Source: CAZUDO01 sp964618895 (GTDB lineage Bacteria; Desulfobacterota; Binatia; DP-6). Taken from it: a stretch of 64,000 nt of DNA. Location of the stretch: contig CAZUDO010000059.1 in the NCBI GenBank assembly GCA_964618895.1, forward strand, positions 1 through 64,000, written 5' to 3'. How positions within the stretch are numbered: the stretch's first letter is position 1; each line of letters begins with the position of its first letter. Under the pieces are notes generated by a model. The model was not told the origin of the DNA. It searched no databases and saw nothing but the letters and a program-made list of their open reading frames with translations. Below are positions 1-7,534 of this stretch, piece by piece. Position numbers and translations under genes: made by a program.

Positions 1-40
1 TTCTCCCGTCTCGGGCTTCCTGCTATCGCTTCCCATGGCG

Positions 41-643
41 TCATCCTCCGGCACCCGCCTCCCAGCGGGTGCAGTTGTAGGCCAACTGCACCGGATGATG
101 ACGCCTTCTCTTCACTTTTCCACCACACGCCCGACATTGCCCACTGGCGTGCGGCCCGTAGAGTGCCAACATCGCCGCCACGCCCTCGTTGATGGTCAGA
201 CCGGACTGGAGTAGGGCTGCAATGTCGACATAGTCGCGCGCTTCGATCCGCTGGGTGACCGTGGCCAGCATCGTCCCGAGGAGGTCGATCGGCGACGCGA
301 TGGGCACATGTCCTACCGTCCGCACCGGCTCACCGACACGGCCAAAGTCGATGCCGCCGAAGAACGACACCTTCACGGGGTCGCCTGCGTCCTCGACCAC
401 CACCGTGAGCGTATCCGGCTCGTCCTGTAGCGTCTTGGCTCCGACGAGAAGCGGGCACGAGCGCCTCAGCGCTGCTCGATCGAGCTTTGCGGCGGAGAAC
501 AAGTCGAAATCCACCGACTGCCGGTACCCGAGATGAAGCGCGATGGCTGTGCCGCCGTAGAGGACCCAACCCGAGGGCAGGGCACTGAGTGGCCCGTCCC
601 ACAACGCAAGCTGTGACGGCGGCAGCACGCTGCGAAGCGTCAT
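41..643 (-). CDS. AbiEii/AbiGii-type nucleotidyltransferase (toxin-like)
   Basis: Likely catalytic half of a type IV-like toxin-antitoxin or abortive-infection pair. Seen: the nucleotidyltransferase core GGTAIAL followed by DFDLF (about residues 30-49), a later EARDYVDIAALL helix (residues 134-145) that matches the conserved R-D-x-x-D of the family, and hydrophobic strands between them. The start is fixed by a 4-bp ATGA overlap with the upstream partner, which implies translational coupling. The last 35 or so residues (Cys, Arg and His rich) do not look like the usual family C-terminus and are encoded over strong inverted repeats, so the gene may have been truncated and given a new tail. Family knowledge: such proteins transfer nucleotides to RNA or proteins to stop growth. 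The target here is unknown. Confidence 0.8.
   Translation of the reverse strand: MTLRSVLPPSQLALWDGPLSALPSGWVLYGGTAIALHLGYRQSVDFDLFSAAKLDRAALRRSCPLLVGAKTLQDEPDTLTVVVEDAGDPVKVSFFGGIDFGRVGEPVRTVGHVPIASPIDLLGTMLATVTQRIEARDYVDIAALLQSGLTINEGVAAMLALYGPHASGQCRACGGKVKRRRHHPVQLAYNCTRWEAGAGG
51..92. repeat. Two overlapping inverted repeats in the 3-prime end of the AbiEii-like gene
   Basis: Hairpin A pairs 51-58 (gcacccgc) with 65-72 (gcgggtgc) around a 6-nt loop. Hairpin B pairs 68-77 (ggtgcagttg) with 83-92 (caactgcacc) around a 5-nt loop. They share bases 68-72, so only one can form at a time. There is no T-run after them, so a simple intrinsic terminator is not supported. A folded recombination or attachment site, a REP-like element or an mRNA switch are possible. 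Confidence 0.6.
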
Positions 644-936
644 GGGTGGTCGTCCAATCCGAATCGCAGGCGCCAGAAATGTTGCGACTTGGGGTCGATG
701 TCACCCGGAAGCGCGCCAAGCAACGCGTCACGCAACGCGTTGACCCCCCACAAGCGTTCGGCGTCGAGGATATCCTCCGACCGCCCGAGGCGAAGAATCT
801 GACACAGAAGTTTCCGAGGGTTCGCCAGGGTCGTCTCGGCGGGCTGCCACCACACGTAGGTGCGCGCCAGACGCCGAGCCTCGGAATCGTCAGCCACGAG
901 CCTCAGAATAGCACGCGGGGAGAAGTAGGCGACCAT
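640..936 (-). CDS. Partner protein of the AbiEii-like nucleotidyltransferase
   Basis: A 98-residue protein whose stop codon overlaps the start of the nucleotidyltransferase (ATGA). Its C-terminal half has the pattern WWQPAETTLANP, then a long helix, then GDIDPKSQHFWRLRFGL. This closely resembles the small proteins commonly encoded just upstream of AbiEii-like nucleotidyltransferases. By position it is the probable cognate regulator or antitoxin. I chose the ATG at 936 because the conserved block begins soon after it; the reading frame stays open further upstream but that part lacks family resemblance. No DNA-binding motif is obvious. The antitoxin role is inference from context. Confidence 0.65.
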   Translation of the reverse strand: MVAYFSPRAILRLVADDSEARRLARTYVWWQPAETTLANPRKLLCQILRLGRSEDILDAERLWGVNALRDALLGALPGDIDPKSQHFWRLRFGLDDHP

Positions 937-939
937 ACC

Positions 940-1290
940 GCGCGCACAGCTCCTCGAGGCGGGCGACGGTCTGCTCGGCGTCCGCCACGTCGAACACCTC
1001 GTAGCGCTGGCTGCGACGAAGATGTTCTCGAACGGACCGCCGTCGGGCACGGTCCCGGACGTGCGCGTTGCGATCACCAGACCGTGACGGTTCCAGGCGA
1101 GTACGCGGGGCACTCCCACGGCCAGGTCGGGGCTCAGGTCGGCCAGCGCCCGCGGGGAGGCGACCCACTGCTCGCGATCGAGCCTTCCCAAACCCAGCGT
1201 GCGATGTACAGGCGAGCGCGGCCAACACTTTCCCGCGCAACAGGGCGCCCAAGCCCCGGACCGGAAAGCGATGGCGGTGCCGTTCAGGCC
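940..1290 (-). pseudogene. Frame-disrupted coding remnant upstream of the nucleotidyltransferase pair
   Basis: Protein-like sequence on the minus strand changes frame at least twice. One frame gives the segment LADLSPDLAVGVPRVLAW and further on PFENIFVAAS. The reading then continues sensibly in another frame as RYEVFDVADAEQTVARLEEL (to about 890, overlapping the next gene). A matching piece (GALLRGKVLAALA) lies upstream in that second frame. I do not recognise the family. The even spread of acidic and hydrophobic residues, unlike the Arg/Pro/Gly-rich shadow frames here, is the reason to call it a broken gene. Around 490 bases (937-1428) otherwise hold no intact gene. Confidence 0.3.
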
Positions 1291-1428
1291 CCCTGCCGGG
1301 ACGAGGCCGTGCCCGTGGGGGGGGAACGGCAGCGCACGCGTCCACGTATGTGCGGCAGCAACCCTGACGGCAGTCCCCGAGCGCCCTCTTCGGCGACGCT
1401 CCACACCGAACCGGCGGGCCGCTATCCT

Positions 1429-2166
1429 ATGGGCGTGACTACGGTGCGTGCGGTCTTGTTCGATGCCGGGAATACGCTCGTCCATCTCGACTACGCGTTC
1501 ATCGCGCGCGTCCTGGTCGAGGCGGGATATCCACGCACGCCGCTCGCCATCCGGCAGGCGGAATATGCAGCCAAGGCGGTGCTCGATCGCGAGTTCGCGC
1601 CCGCGCGGACACCGCCGGAGACCGTCGAGGGGCTCCTGTGGCCGGACGCAGCGACGGAACGTCCGGCCTACTTCGCGACCGTGCTGCGGCGGCTCGACGT
1701 GCTATCGGGGGACATCCCGCCCCTGCTCGCGACCCTGCAGGCGCACAACCGGGCCGAGTGTCTCTGGCGGGTGATCGAGCCGGACACGCCGGACGTCCTG
1801 CAGGTGCTCCGCGCGCGCGGCTTCGCGCTCGCGGTCGTGTCGAACGCCGACGGGCGCATCGAGCACGACCTCGGCCGGCGGGGACTCGGCGTCTACTTTG
1901 CCACCGTCGTCGACTCGCATGTGGTCGGGGTCGAAAAGCCGGCGCGGGCCATCTTCGATCTCGCGTTGGCGCGTCTCGCCGTGCCGGCCGCGGCCGCCGT
2001 GTACGTGGGTGACGTGTTCGGAATCGACGTGTGCGGCGCACGCGGCGCCGGGCTGGCGCCCGTCCTGCTCGATCCGCTCGGCTGCTACCCCGGGCCCGTC
2101 GACTGCCCGCGCATCCGGGGCCTGCCCGAGCTGCTCGATCTCCTGCCGGCGACCGCCGCGCGGTAA
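1429..2166 (+). CDS. HAD-superfamily hydrolase
   Basis: A 245-residue haloacid-dehalogenase-type phosphohydrolase. Motif I is FDAGNTL, with the nucleophile Asp12. The usual second Asp (DxD) is replaced by Gly, as in some HAD subfamilies. Motif II is VVSNADGR, the motif III Lys lies in GVEKPARAIF, and motif IV is VYVGDVFGIDVCGARGAGL. The alpha-helical cap lies at about residues 20-100. Substrate is unknown; candidates are small phosphometabolites or haloacids. Start: ATG 1429, with an alternative in-frame GTG at 1435; neither has a clear ribosome-binding site. The stop lies 41 bases before the next gene, so the two may share a transcript with the crotonase and SDR downstream. Confidence 0.85.
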   Translation: MGVTTVRAVLFDAGNTLVHLDYAFIARVLVEAGYPRTPLAIRQAEYAAKAVLDREFAPARTPPETVEGLLWPDAATERPAYFATVLRRLDVLSGDIPPLLATLQAHNRAECLWRVIEPDTPDVLQVLRARGFALAVVSNADGRIEHDLGRRGLGVYFATVVDSHVVGVEKPARAIFDLALARLAVPAAAAVYVGDVFGIDVCGARGAGLAPVLLDPLGCYPGPVDCPRIRGLPELLDLLPATAAR

Positions 2167-2179
2167 CGTTGCGTCGTCT

Positions 2180-2207
2180 GACCGCCCGGCTTATACGCCG
2201 GGCGGTC
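2180..2207. promoter_or_regulatory. Perfect 11-bp inverted repeat abutting the crotonase start codon
   Basis: gaccgcccggc (2180-2190), spacer ttatac (2191-2196), gccgggcggtc (2197-2207); the ATG of the next gene is 2208. The repeat covers the whole ribosome-binding region, so it could be a repressor operator or an RNA hairpin that hides the start. It could also end the upstream HAD transcript, but no T-run follows. Confidence 0.6.
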
Positions 2208-3026
2208 ATGGGAACCTCGAGCGTCCTCTCGATCGAACGCGACGGGCACACGGCCACCCTCTGGCTCGACCGTGCGGAACGCCGGAACGCCATGGGCCCC
2301 GCCTTCTGGGACGACCTGCCCGTCCTCATGCGCGAGCTGTCGGACGATGCCGCGGTGCGGGCCGTCGTCATCGCCGCCAAGGGGCCGCACTTCACCACCG
2401 GCCTCGATCTGACAGCCTTCGGGTCGATCGCCGGCGGCGACGGCGAGTCGTCGGAGGCGGCGCGTCGCCAGCGCCTGCTGCGCACCATCAAACGCATGCA
2501 GGGCGCCATCACCGCCGTCGCCGACTGTCCCAAGCCGGTCATCGCCGCCGTGCACGGCTACTGCATCGGCGGCGGCGTGGACCTCATCACGGCCTGCGAC
2601 ATCCGCCTGGCGTCGGCCGACGCCCTCTTCTCGGTGCGCGAGACCCGCATCGCCATCGTCGCCGACGTGGGGACCCTGCAGCGACTGCCGGCGATCGTCG
2701 GCGCCGGCCACGTGGCCGAGCTCGCCTTCACCGGCAAGGACATCCCCGCGAGCCGCGCCAAGGAGATCGGGCTCGTCAACGACGTGCACCCCGATACCGC
2801 CGCGCTGCACGCGGCCGCGCGGACACTCGCGACCGAGATCGCCGCCAACTCGCCGCTGGCCGTGCAGGGCACCAAGGCCGTGCTGCGCGCCGGCGCGAAC
2901 CGGTCGGTGGCCGAGGCCCTCGACTACGTCGCGGTGTGGAACACCGCCTTCCTGTCCTCCAACGACCTCGGGGAAGCCATGGCGGCCTTCGTCCAGAAGC
3001 GGCCACCCCGCTTCACCGGAGAGTGA
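2208..3026 (+). CDS. Enoyl-CoA hydratase/isomerase (crotonase family)
   Basis: A 272-residue crotonase-fold enzyme acting on acyl-CoA in fatty-acid or related carboxylic-acid breakdown. The first oxyanion-hole segment is HFTTGLDL and the second is AVHGYCIGGGVDLITACD, with the run of glycines that caps the CoA thioester. The downstream VRETRIAIVADVG contains Glu and Asp at the places where delta3,5-delta2,4-dienoyl-CoA isomerases (ECH1 type) carry catalytic acids, so an isomerase role is more likely than a plain hydratase. The ATG sits directly after an inverted repeat. The SDR gene follows 8 bases after the stop, an apparent operon. Confidence 0.88.
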   Translation: MGTSSVLSIERDGHTATLWLDRAERRNAMGPAFWDDLPVLMRELSDDAAVRAVVIAAKGPHFTTGLDLTAFGSIAGGDGESSEAARRQRLLRTIKRMQGAITAVADCPKPVIAAVHGYCIGGGVDLITACDIRLASADALFSVRETRIAIVADVGTLQRLPAIVGAGHVAELAFTGKDIPASRAKEIGLVNDVHPDTAALHAAARTLATEIAANSPLAVQGTKAVLRAGANRSVAEALDYVAVWNTAFLSSNDLGEAMAAFVQKRPPRFTGE

Positions 3027-3034
3027 GCGCACAC

Positions 3035-3805
3035 ATGCAGGACCTCTTTTCCGTCAAAGACAAAGTCGCACTCGTCACCGGCGGATCGCGCGGCATCGGC
3101 CTCATGATCGCGCAGGGCTTCGTCGAAGCCGGCGCCCGGGTGTACATCTCGGCGCGCAATGCCGACGTGTGCGAGCGCGCGGCCGCCGAGCTGTCGAAGC
3201 ACGGCACGTGCGTCGCGCTGCCGGCCGACTGCTCCACCGACGCCGGCTGCCGGGCGTTGGCCGAGGCGCTGGCGAAGCGTGAGCCCGCGCTGCACGTGCT
3301 GGTCAACAACGCCGGCGCCAACTGGGGCGCGCCCCTGGCCGAGTACCCCGACAGCGCCTGGGACAAGGTGTTGGCCCTCAACGTAAAGGCCGTCTTCCAT
3401 CTGACCCGCGCCTGTCTGCCCATGCTGGAGCAGGCCGTCCGCCCGGGCGATCCCGCGCGCGTCATCAACGTGGGCTCGATCGACGGCCTGCGCGTACCCG
3501 TGCTCGAAACCTACGCCTACTCTTCGAGCAAGGCAGCCGTGCACCATCTGACGCGCGCCCTGGCCGTGCGCTTCGCGCCGCGCATCACGGTGAACGCGAT
3601 CGCACCCGGGCCGTTCGAGAGTAAGATGATGCACGAGACGCTGGAGCGCTTCCGCGACGCCATCGTGTCGTCCTGCCCGCTCGGACGCATCGGCGAGCCG
3701 GAGGACATGGCGGGGGTGGCGATCTACCTGGCGGCGCGGGCGGGGGCCTACGTCACCGGGGCGGTCATCCCCGTCGACGGCGGCATCACCGTCCGGCCGT
3801 CGTAG
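3035..3805 (+). CDS. Short-chain dehydrogenase/reductase (RhlG/PhaB-like)
   Basis: A 256-residue NAD(P)H-dependent SDR. Visible are the Rossmann glycine motif TGGSRGIG (about residues 14-21), NNAG, the catalytic Ser in INVGSIDG, Tyr and Lys in YSSSKAA, and the C-terminal PVDGGITV. Motif spacing and the GPFESKMM loop resemble beta-ketoacyl reductases of the RhlG group, so a 3-oxoacyl or 3-hydroxyacyl substrate is likely. It follows the crotonase by 8 bases, which supports a shared acyl-CoA pathway. The N-terminus VKDKVALVTGG directly after the ATG supports this start. Confidence 0.88.
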   Translation: MQDLFSVKDKVALVTGGSRGIGLMIAQGFVEAGARVYISARNADVCERAAAELSKHGTCVALPADCSTDAGCRALAEALAKREPALHVLVNNAGANWGAPLAEYPDSAWDKVLALNVKAVFHLTRACLPMLEQAVRPGDPARVINVGSIDGLRVPVLETYAYSSSKAAVHHLTRALAVRFAPRITVNAIAPGPFESKMMHETLERFRDAIVSSCPLGRIGEPEDMAGVAIYLAARAGAYVTGAVIPVDGGITVRPS

Positions 3806-3815
3806 GGCGTCCAGC

Positions 3816-3905
3816 ATGGACATCCTGCAGCAGGTCGAACGGACGCTGGCCGACGACGCGGTCTACGAGGTGGCCGGCGCATCGTTCGGCGGCCGGCCCT
3901 TCTGA
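3816..3905 (+). CDS. Possible 29-residue peptide
   Basis: Open frame from ATG 3816 to TGA 3903-3905 in the gap between the SDR and the membrane protein. The peptide starts MDILQQVERTLADD and is acidic and helix-prone. It could be a leader peptide or the start of a lost gene. No ribosome-binding site or homology is recognised, so support is weak. Confidence 0.22.
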   Translation: MDILQQVERTLADDAVYEVAGASFGGRPF

Positions 3906-3914
3906 CGGCTCGAC

Positions 3915-5441
3915 GTGGCCAGCCACGCCTCATTGGGACGCGCTACGTGGCATCCCCTCGTACTCGTGCCGTTGGCACTGACGGCATGGGTCTATCACCC
4001 GATCACGCGAATCTTCTTCTTCTCCGACGATTTCGTGCACCTGATCGACATCGTGAACGAGCCCTTCATATTTCTGCTGAGGCCCTTCGGCGGGCAGGCC
4101 TTCCTGGGACGGAACCTCGTCTTCCTCGGCTCGTACCATCTCTTCGGTCCGGATCCGGTTCGATTTCAATGGACCGTCCTGCTGACCCACCTGGTGAACG
4201 TCGGCTTGCTGTTCGGTGTGCTGCGCGCTCTCACCGCGAGCGCCGGGCTGGCGTGTCTCGGTGCGACCATGTGGGGCATGTCGCCGCTCGCCATCGGATC
4301 GCTCGGCTGGTACGCCGCGTTCGGTCACGTGCTGGTGGGTACGCTGCTGCTGCTGGTTTTGTGCAGTGTCACTCGGAGGGTCACCACGGGACGTCCGATC
4401 ACCACCCGCGCCGCCCTCGCGTGGTGTGCGCTCCTGCTCGTCGGCAGCACCTGCTACGGCCCCGGCGTGGGCGTAGCGCTCGTCTCCCCAGCGGTCCTGG
4501 TGCTGCTGCTGCCGGACATGTGGCGGCAGCGACGATTGCGGATGGTGGCTTTCTGCTTGCCGCTGGCGACGCTCGTGCTCTACTTCGGCCTTGGTCAGCT
4601 CTACGTCCTGCTCGGGCAGCAGCTCTCGCTCGACGAGTTGATCCACCGGGAGGCGGTGCTGGGTCGGTTCGACACCATTCCACCGCTGTTCGTGCATCTG
4701 CTGATGTACTCCGCAGCAGGAACGCTGTTCGGGTTCTTCATGCCGTCCCCGGACCACGGGTGGGCGGAGGCGATCACCGTTGCCGCGCTCACCGGGGGCC
4801 TGGCGCTCGTTCTCTGGCGCGGCAGCTGGGAGAGGCGCCGCGCCGCGCTCGCGATGGTCGTTCTCTGGGCCGGCGTGTACTTCATGATCGCTGCTGGACG
4901 AGCGCACATCTATGCGCTGTACGGGACACCCCCTGCGTCGGCGGCGATGATCGGCCGCTACCACTATGCCGGCACGATCCCGCTCGTCGCACTGCTCTGC
5001 ATCCTGCTGCAACAGCTCGGCCGGCACCTGGGGCCGCGCCTCGTCCCCGGCGGGCTCGCCGTCACTCTGGCGGTCGGGCTCTGGGTATCCGGGTATCGCC
5101 GGTCGGGGCTCGAGATCGACGAGCGCCGCTCGTGCCACGACTACTTTCTCCAAACGCAGGGGGAGATAGCCGCCGCCACCGCCGCCGCGCCGCCGGGAAG
5201 CACGGTCTACCTCGAAAACGAGGTCACTCCGCCGTACGTTCTGGGGTACCTCATCGCCAACCGACTCTTTCCCGGACGTGCGGCGGCCTTTCTCGTGGCG
5301 CACCCCTCGGGAGTGCTGGGCGGCCATCAGCTGCGCTTCGTCGAGCGCGATCCCTCGGTGCTCGACCTCTACGAAAAGCAAGGCGACACGCCCCTCGCAC
5401 GGATACTCGTGGCGCCCGAGGACGCACCGGCGAGCCCATGA
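3915..5441 (+). CDS. Polytopic membrane protein, GT-C glycosyltransferase-like
   Basis: A 508-residue integral membrane protein with about ten to twelve hydrophobic segments between residues 12 and 390 and a soluble C-terminal tail of about 110 residues. After the first membrane helix comes FFFSDDFVHL (Asp38-Asp39). Acidic residues in the first external loop are the hallmark of GT-C enzymes that use polyprenyl-phosphate sugars. The next gene overlaps its stop by ATGA and encodes a polyprenyl-phosphate sugar synthase, exactly the enzyme that would make its donor. Acceptor unknown (lipid, glycan or protein). Start is GTG 3915, taken because TM1 follows soon after; no strong ribosome-binding site is seen. 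Functional class is inferred from topology and context rather than from a full family signature. Confidence 0.7.
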   Translation: MASHASLGRATWHPLVLVPLALTAWVYHPITRIFFFSDDFVHLIDIVNEPFIFLLRPFGGQAFLGRNLVFLGSYHLFGPDPVRFQWTVLLTHLVNVGLLFGVLRALTASAGLACLGATMWGMSPLAIGSLGWYAAFGHVLVGTLLLLVLCSVTRRVTTGRPITTRAALAWCALLLVGSTCYGPGVGVALVSPAVLVLLLPDMWRQRRLRMVAFCLPLATLVLYFGLGQLYVLLGQQLSLDELIHREAVLGRFDTIPPLFVHLLMYSAAGTLFGFFMPSPDHGWAEAITVAALTGGLALVLWRGSWERRRAALAMVVLWAGVYFMIAAGRAHIYALYGTPPASAAMIGRYHYAGTIPLVALLCILLQQLGRHLGPRLVPGGLAVTLAVGLWVSGYRRSGLEIDERRSCHDYFLQTQGEIAAATAAAPPGSTVYLENEVTPPYVLGYLIANRLFPGRAAAFLVAHPSGVLGGHQLRFVERDPSVLDLYEKQGDTPLARILVAPEDAPASP

Positions 5442-6187
5442 AGGTGATGAGAGCGGTGAGGGCCCTGGTGGTGCTCCCGTCCTACAACGAGCGGGAGAAC
5501 ATCGGCCGGCTCATCCGCGAAATCCTGGCCCTCGACCGGGACCTCTCCGTCCTGGTCGTGGACGACAACAGCCCCGACGGCACCCAGGACACCGTCCGTA
5601 CACTGCAGGAGGAGCTTCCCGCCGAGGACGCCGCGCGCGTCGAGCTGCTGGTGCGCTCGAAGAAGGAGGGACGGGGCGGAGCGGTCCGCGCGGGGATCGA
5701 GCGCGGGCTCGCGCGGGCGGATATTCAGGCCTTCGTCGAGATGGACTGCGACTTCTCCCATCCACCCTCCTCCATCCCGTGCGGCCTGGCGCTCCTCGAG
5801 AAGGCCGACGTCGCGATGGGCTGCCGCTATCCGGACGGGACGATCGTCGGCTGGCCCCTGAACCGGCGCCTGTTCAGCTTCCTCGCGAACCTCCTCGCCC
5901 GGGTGCTCCTGCGATGGCGCATCCACGACTACACCAACGGCTTCCGCTTCTACACGCGCTCGAGCGCAGAGCTCATGTGCCGCATCCCGCAGCGCAACAC
6001 GGGGTACATCTACCTGAGCGAGACGATCGCGGTCTTCCTCCAGCACGGCCTCGAGATCGCGTGCTTTCCGATCGTGTTCGTGAACCGGCAGCGCGGCACG
6101 ACGAACACCGGCTTTCGCGAGATCGCCTCCTCCGTCTCCGGCCTCCTGCGGATCGCGTTCCGGTACCGGTTCGGGACCGTCGAGTGA
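5438..6187 (+). CDS. Polyprenyl-phosphate mannosyl/glucosyl transferase, GT2 family
   Basis: A 249-residue GT-A fold glycosyltransferase like dolichol-phosphate mannose synthase (Dpm1 type). It starts VVLPSYNERENI, then VVDDNSPDGT (Asp42/Asp43 bind the nucleotide sugar), the metal-binding EMDCDFSHPP, and the acceptor-loop NGFRFYTR. No C-terminal membrane helices are present, so it would be peripheral at the inner face. It would transfer a hexose from GDP- or UDP-sugar to polyprenyl phosphate for the upstream coupled membrane enzyme. The ATGA overlap indicates translational coupling. Confidence 0.87.
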   Translation: MKVMRAVRALVVLPSYNERENIGRLIREILALDRDLSVLVVDDNSPDGTQDTVRTLQEELPAEDAARVELLVRSKKEGRGGAVRAGIERGLARADIQAFVEMDCDFSHPPSSIPCGLALLEKADVAMGCRYPDGTIVGWPLNRRLFSFLANLLARVLLRWRIHDYTNGFRFYTRSSAELMCRIPQRNTGYIYLSETIAVFLQHGLEIACFPIVFVNRQRGTTNTGFREIASSVSGLLRIAFRYRFGTVE

Positions 6188-6293
6188 TCCGGATCGGAGA
6201 GGGCCCGGTCACACGGCGAGCTAGTCCGCTTCCGTCCGGACCCGCTCCCATTCCCGCCACGACGCGCCGTGTTGCACGTCGCCGGTCGCTTGC

Positions 6294-6315
6294 AAACACG
6301 TACGGAAACACGTAC
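6294..6315. promoter_or_regulatory. Direct repeat upstream of yefM-yoeB, candidate autoregulation site
   Basis: aaacacgtac occurs at 6294-6303 and again at 6306-6315, 12 bp apart, ending 8 bases before the AGGAG ribosome-binding site of the antitoxin. Each copy holds a self-complementary GTAC core. YefM-family proteins bind short TGTACA-like palindromes in their own promoter, so this is a plausible operator. Confidence 0.5.
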
Positions 6316-6334
6316 CGCTAATGAGGAGATTCTG

Positions 6335-6577
6335 ATGACCACCCTGAAGGCGAGCGTGGCACGAGCCCGGCTATACGGGCTTCTCGATGAGGCCGCCGAG
6401 TCCAGCGAGCCGATCCAGATCACTGGCCCGCGCAACAGCGCGGTGCTGATCTCCGTGAAGGACTGGCGCGCCATCCAGGAGACCCTGCACCTGCTCTCGG
6501 TACCGGGGATGAGGGAGTCGATTCGGAAGGGAATGAAGACGCCACTCCGCACGTGTTCTGATGAGCCGGGGTGGTGA
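6335..6577 (+). CDS. yefM: Phd/YefM-family antitoxin
   Basis: An 80-residue antitoxin. The N-terminal domain MTTLKASVARARLYGLLDEA followed by SEPIQITGPRNSAVLISVKDW is the Phd/YefM DNA-binding dimer fold; the C-terminal tail that wraps the toxin is less conserved. An AGGAG at 6324-6328 lies 6 bases before the ATG, one of the best ribosome-binding sites in the window, which decides the start over the longer open frame. The toxin gene overlaps its end by 7 bases (or by GTGA if the second GTG is used). Expected to bind its own promoter and to be degraded under stress. Confidence 0.85.
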   Translation: MTTLKASVARARLYGLLDEAAESSEPIQITGPRNSAVLISVKDWRAIQETLHLLSVPGMRESIRKGMKTPLRTCSDEPGW

Positions 6578-6843
6578 GTCGCCCCTGGAGAGTGGTCTTC
6601 ACTCCCCAGGCTCGGAAGGACGCGCGCCCGATCGCCCGCTCCGGCCTCCAGCCGCGCGCCGAGCGTCTCCTCGTCCTACTGGGGCGCAATCCGTACGAGA
6701 CCCCGCCCCCCTACGAGAAGCTCGTCGGCGACCTGGCGGGAGCGTACTCCCGGCGTATCAACATCCAGCATCGGCTCGTGTACCAGATTCTCGAGAAGGA
6801 GCACGTCGTCAAGGTGCTGCGCCTCTGGACCCACTATGCGTGA
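6571..6843 (+). CDS. yoeB: YoeB/Txe-family mRNA interferase toxin
   Basis: A 90-residue RelE-superfamily ribosome-dependent endonuclease of the YoeB group. Conserved features: WRVVFTPQARKD at the start, Glu49 in YEKLVG, the block GAYSRRINIQHRLVYQI with the catalytic Arg, and the terminal THYA whose His88-Tyr89 match the C-terminal His-Tyr of YoeB. All expected active-site residues are present, so the toxin looks functional. GTG 6571 is used here; GTG 6574 would give the common GTGA overlap with the antitoxin stop and is equally likely. Confidence 0.87.
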   Translation: MVSRPWRVVFTPQARKDARPIARSGLQPRAERLLVLLGRNPYETPPPYEKLVGDLAGAYSRRINIQHRLVYQILEKEHVVKVLRLWTHYA

Positions 6844-6871
6844 CGCGCCCGACACATCGCGCTCTGGCCGT

Positions 6872-7534
6872 TCACGTCTCCGCCTCTCGTCTGACGCCCG
6901 ACACAAGAGTGCGGCGTGGGGTGCGCCGCCATTCTGTCGTTGCGCCCAGGAGGGCGCCAGCGAAGGCGAGGGCCATGTCCTTTTCGGCGTCCCAGGGGTC
7001 GCCCTGAGTGCCGAGGAACGCGGTGCCGGCAGCAGGATCGGCGACGCGGGCGACCAGCCATTCCAGGACCTCGTAGGCGGCGCTCCACGCGCCGACGGCG
7101 GCGACGCTGAAGATCAGCACGCCGAGCGGGCCGGGGCGGCGGCGGGGGCGGAAGCCCAGCTCGCGGATGGGACGGAGCATCAGGAGACCGAAGGCGAAAT
7201 GGACGAAGCGATCGTAGTGGTTGCGGCCGAGGCCGAACGTATCCCGCACCCAGTCGCCGACCGGGACCTGGGAGTAGGTATAGTGGCTGCCGATCGTGTG
7301 CAGGATCAGGAACGCGGTCGCCTGCACGTACGCCTGGCCGGAGAAGCGGAAGCGGCGGTAGCCGACGACGGCCAGCGGCACGCCGACGACCGTGGGCAGG
7401 TTCTCGAGCACCCAGTCGTCGCGATAGCGCGGGTTCCAGCCGAGGGCGATCCACACCACCAGAAACGCGGCCAGGCACGTCGCCGGCACGCGCGCGTCGG
7501 CGCGACGGGGAGCCGGCGCCGCCCGCGCGTTCAC
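6872..7534 (-). CDS. DUF2238 (YjdF-like) membrane protein
   Basis: A 220-residue inner-membrane protein with about six transmembrane segments. Family marks are the long loop HTIGSHYTYSQVPVGDW, then FGLGRNHYDRFVHFAFGLLM, and near the end DPWDAEKDMALAFAGALLG. Function of the family is not established. The GTG start (7532-7534) overlaps the stop of the upstream phosphoesterase as GTGA, so the two are coupled, which suggests a joint role at the membrane. Confidence 0.85.
   Translation of the reverse strand: MNARAAPAPRRADARVPATCLAAFLVVWIALGWNPRYRDDWVLENLPTVVGVPLAVVGYRRFRFSGQAYVQATAFLILHTIGSHYTYSQVPVGDWVRDTFGLGRNHYDRFVHFAFGLLMLRPIRELGFRPRRRPGPLGVLIFSVAAVGAWSAAYEVLEWLVARVADPAAGTAFLGTQGDPWDAEKDMALAFAGALLGATTEWRRTPRRTLVSGVRREAET

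Noticed and set aside
589..1428. Long plus-strand frame running into the HAD hydrolase
   Set aside because: Composition is Arg/Pro/Gly rich with no domain; HAD homology begins only at the ATG at 1429. The rest is a high-GC shadow frame.
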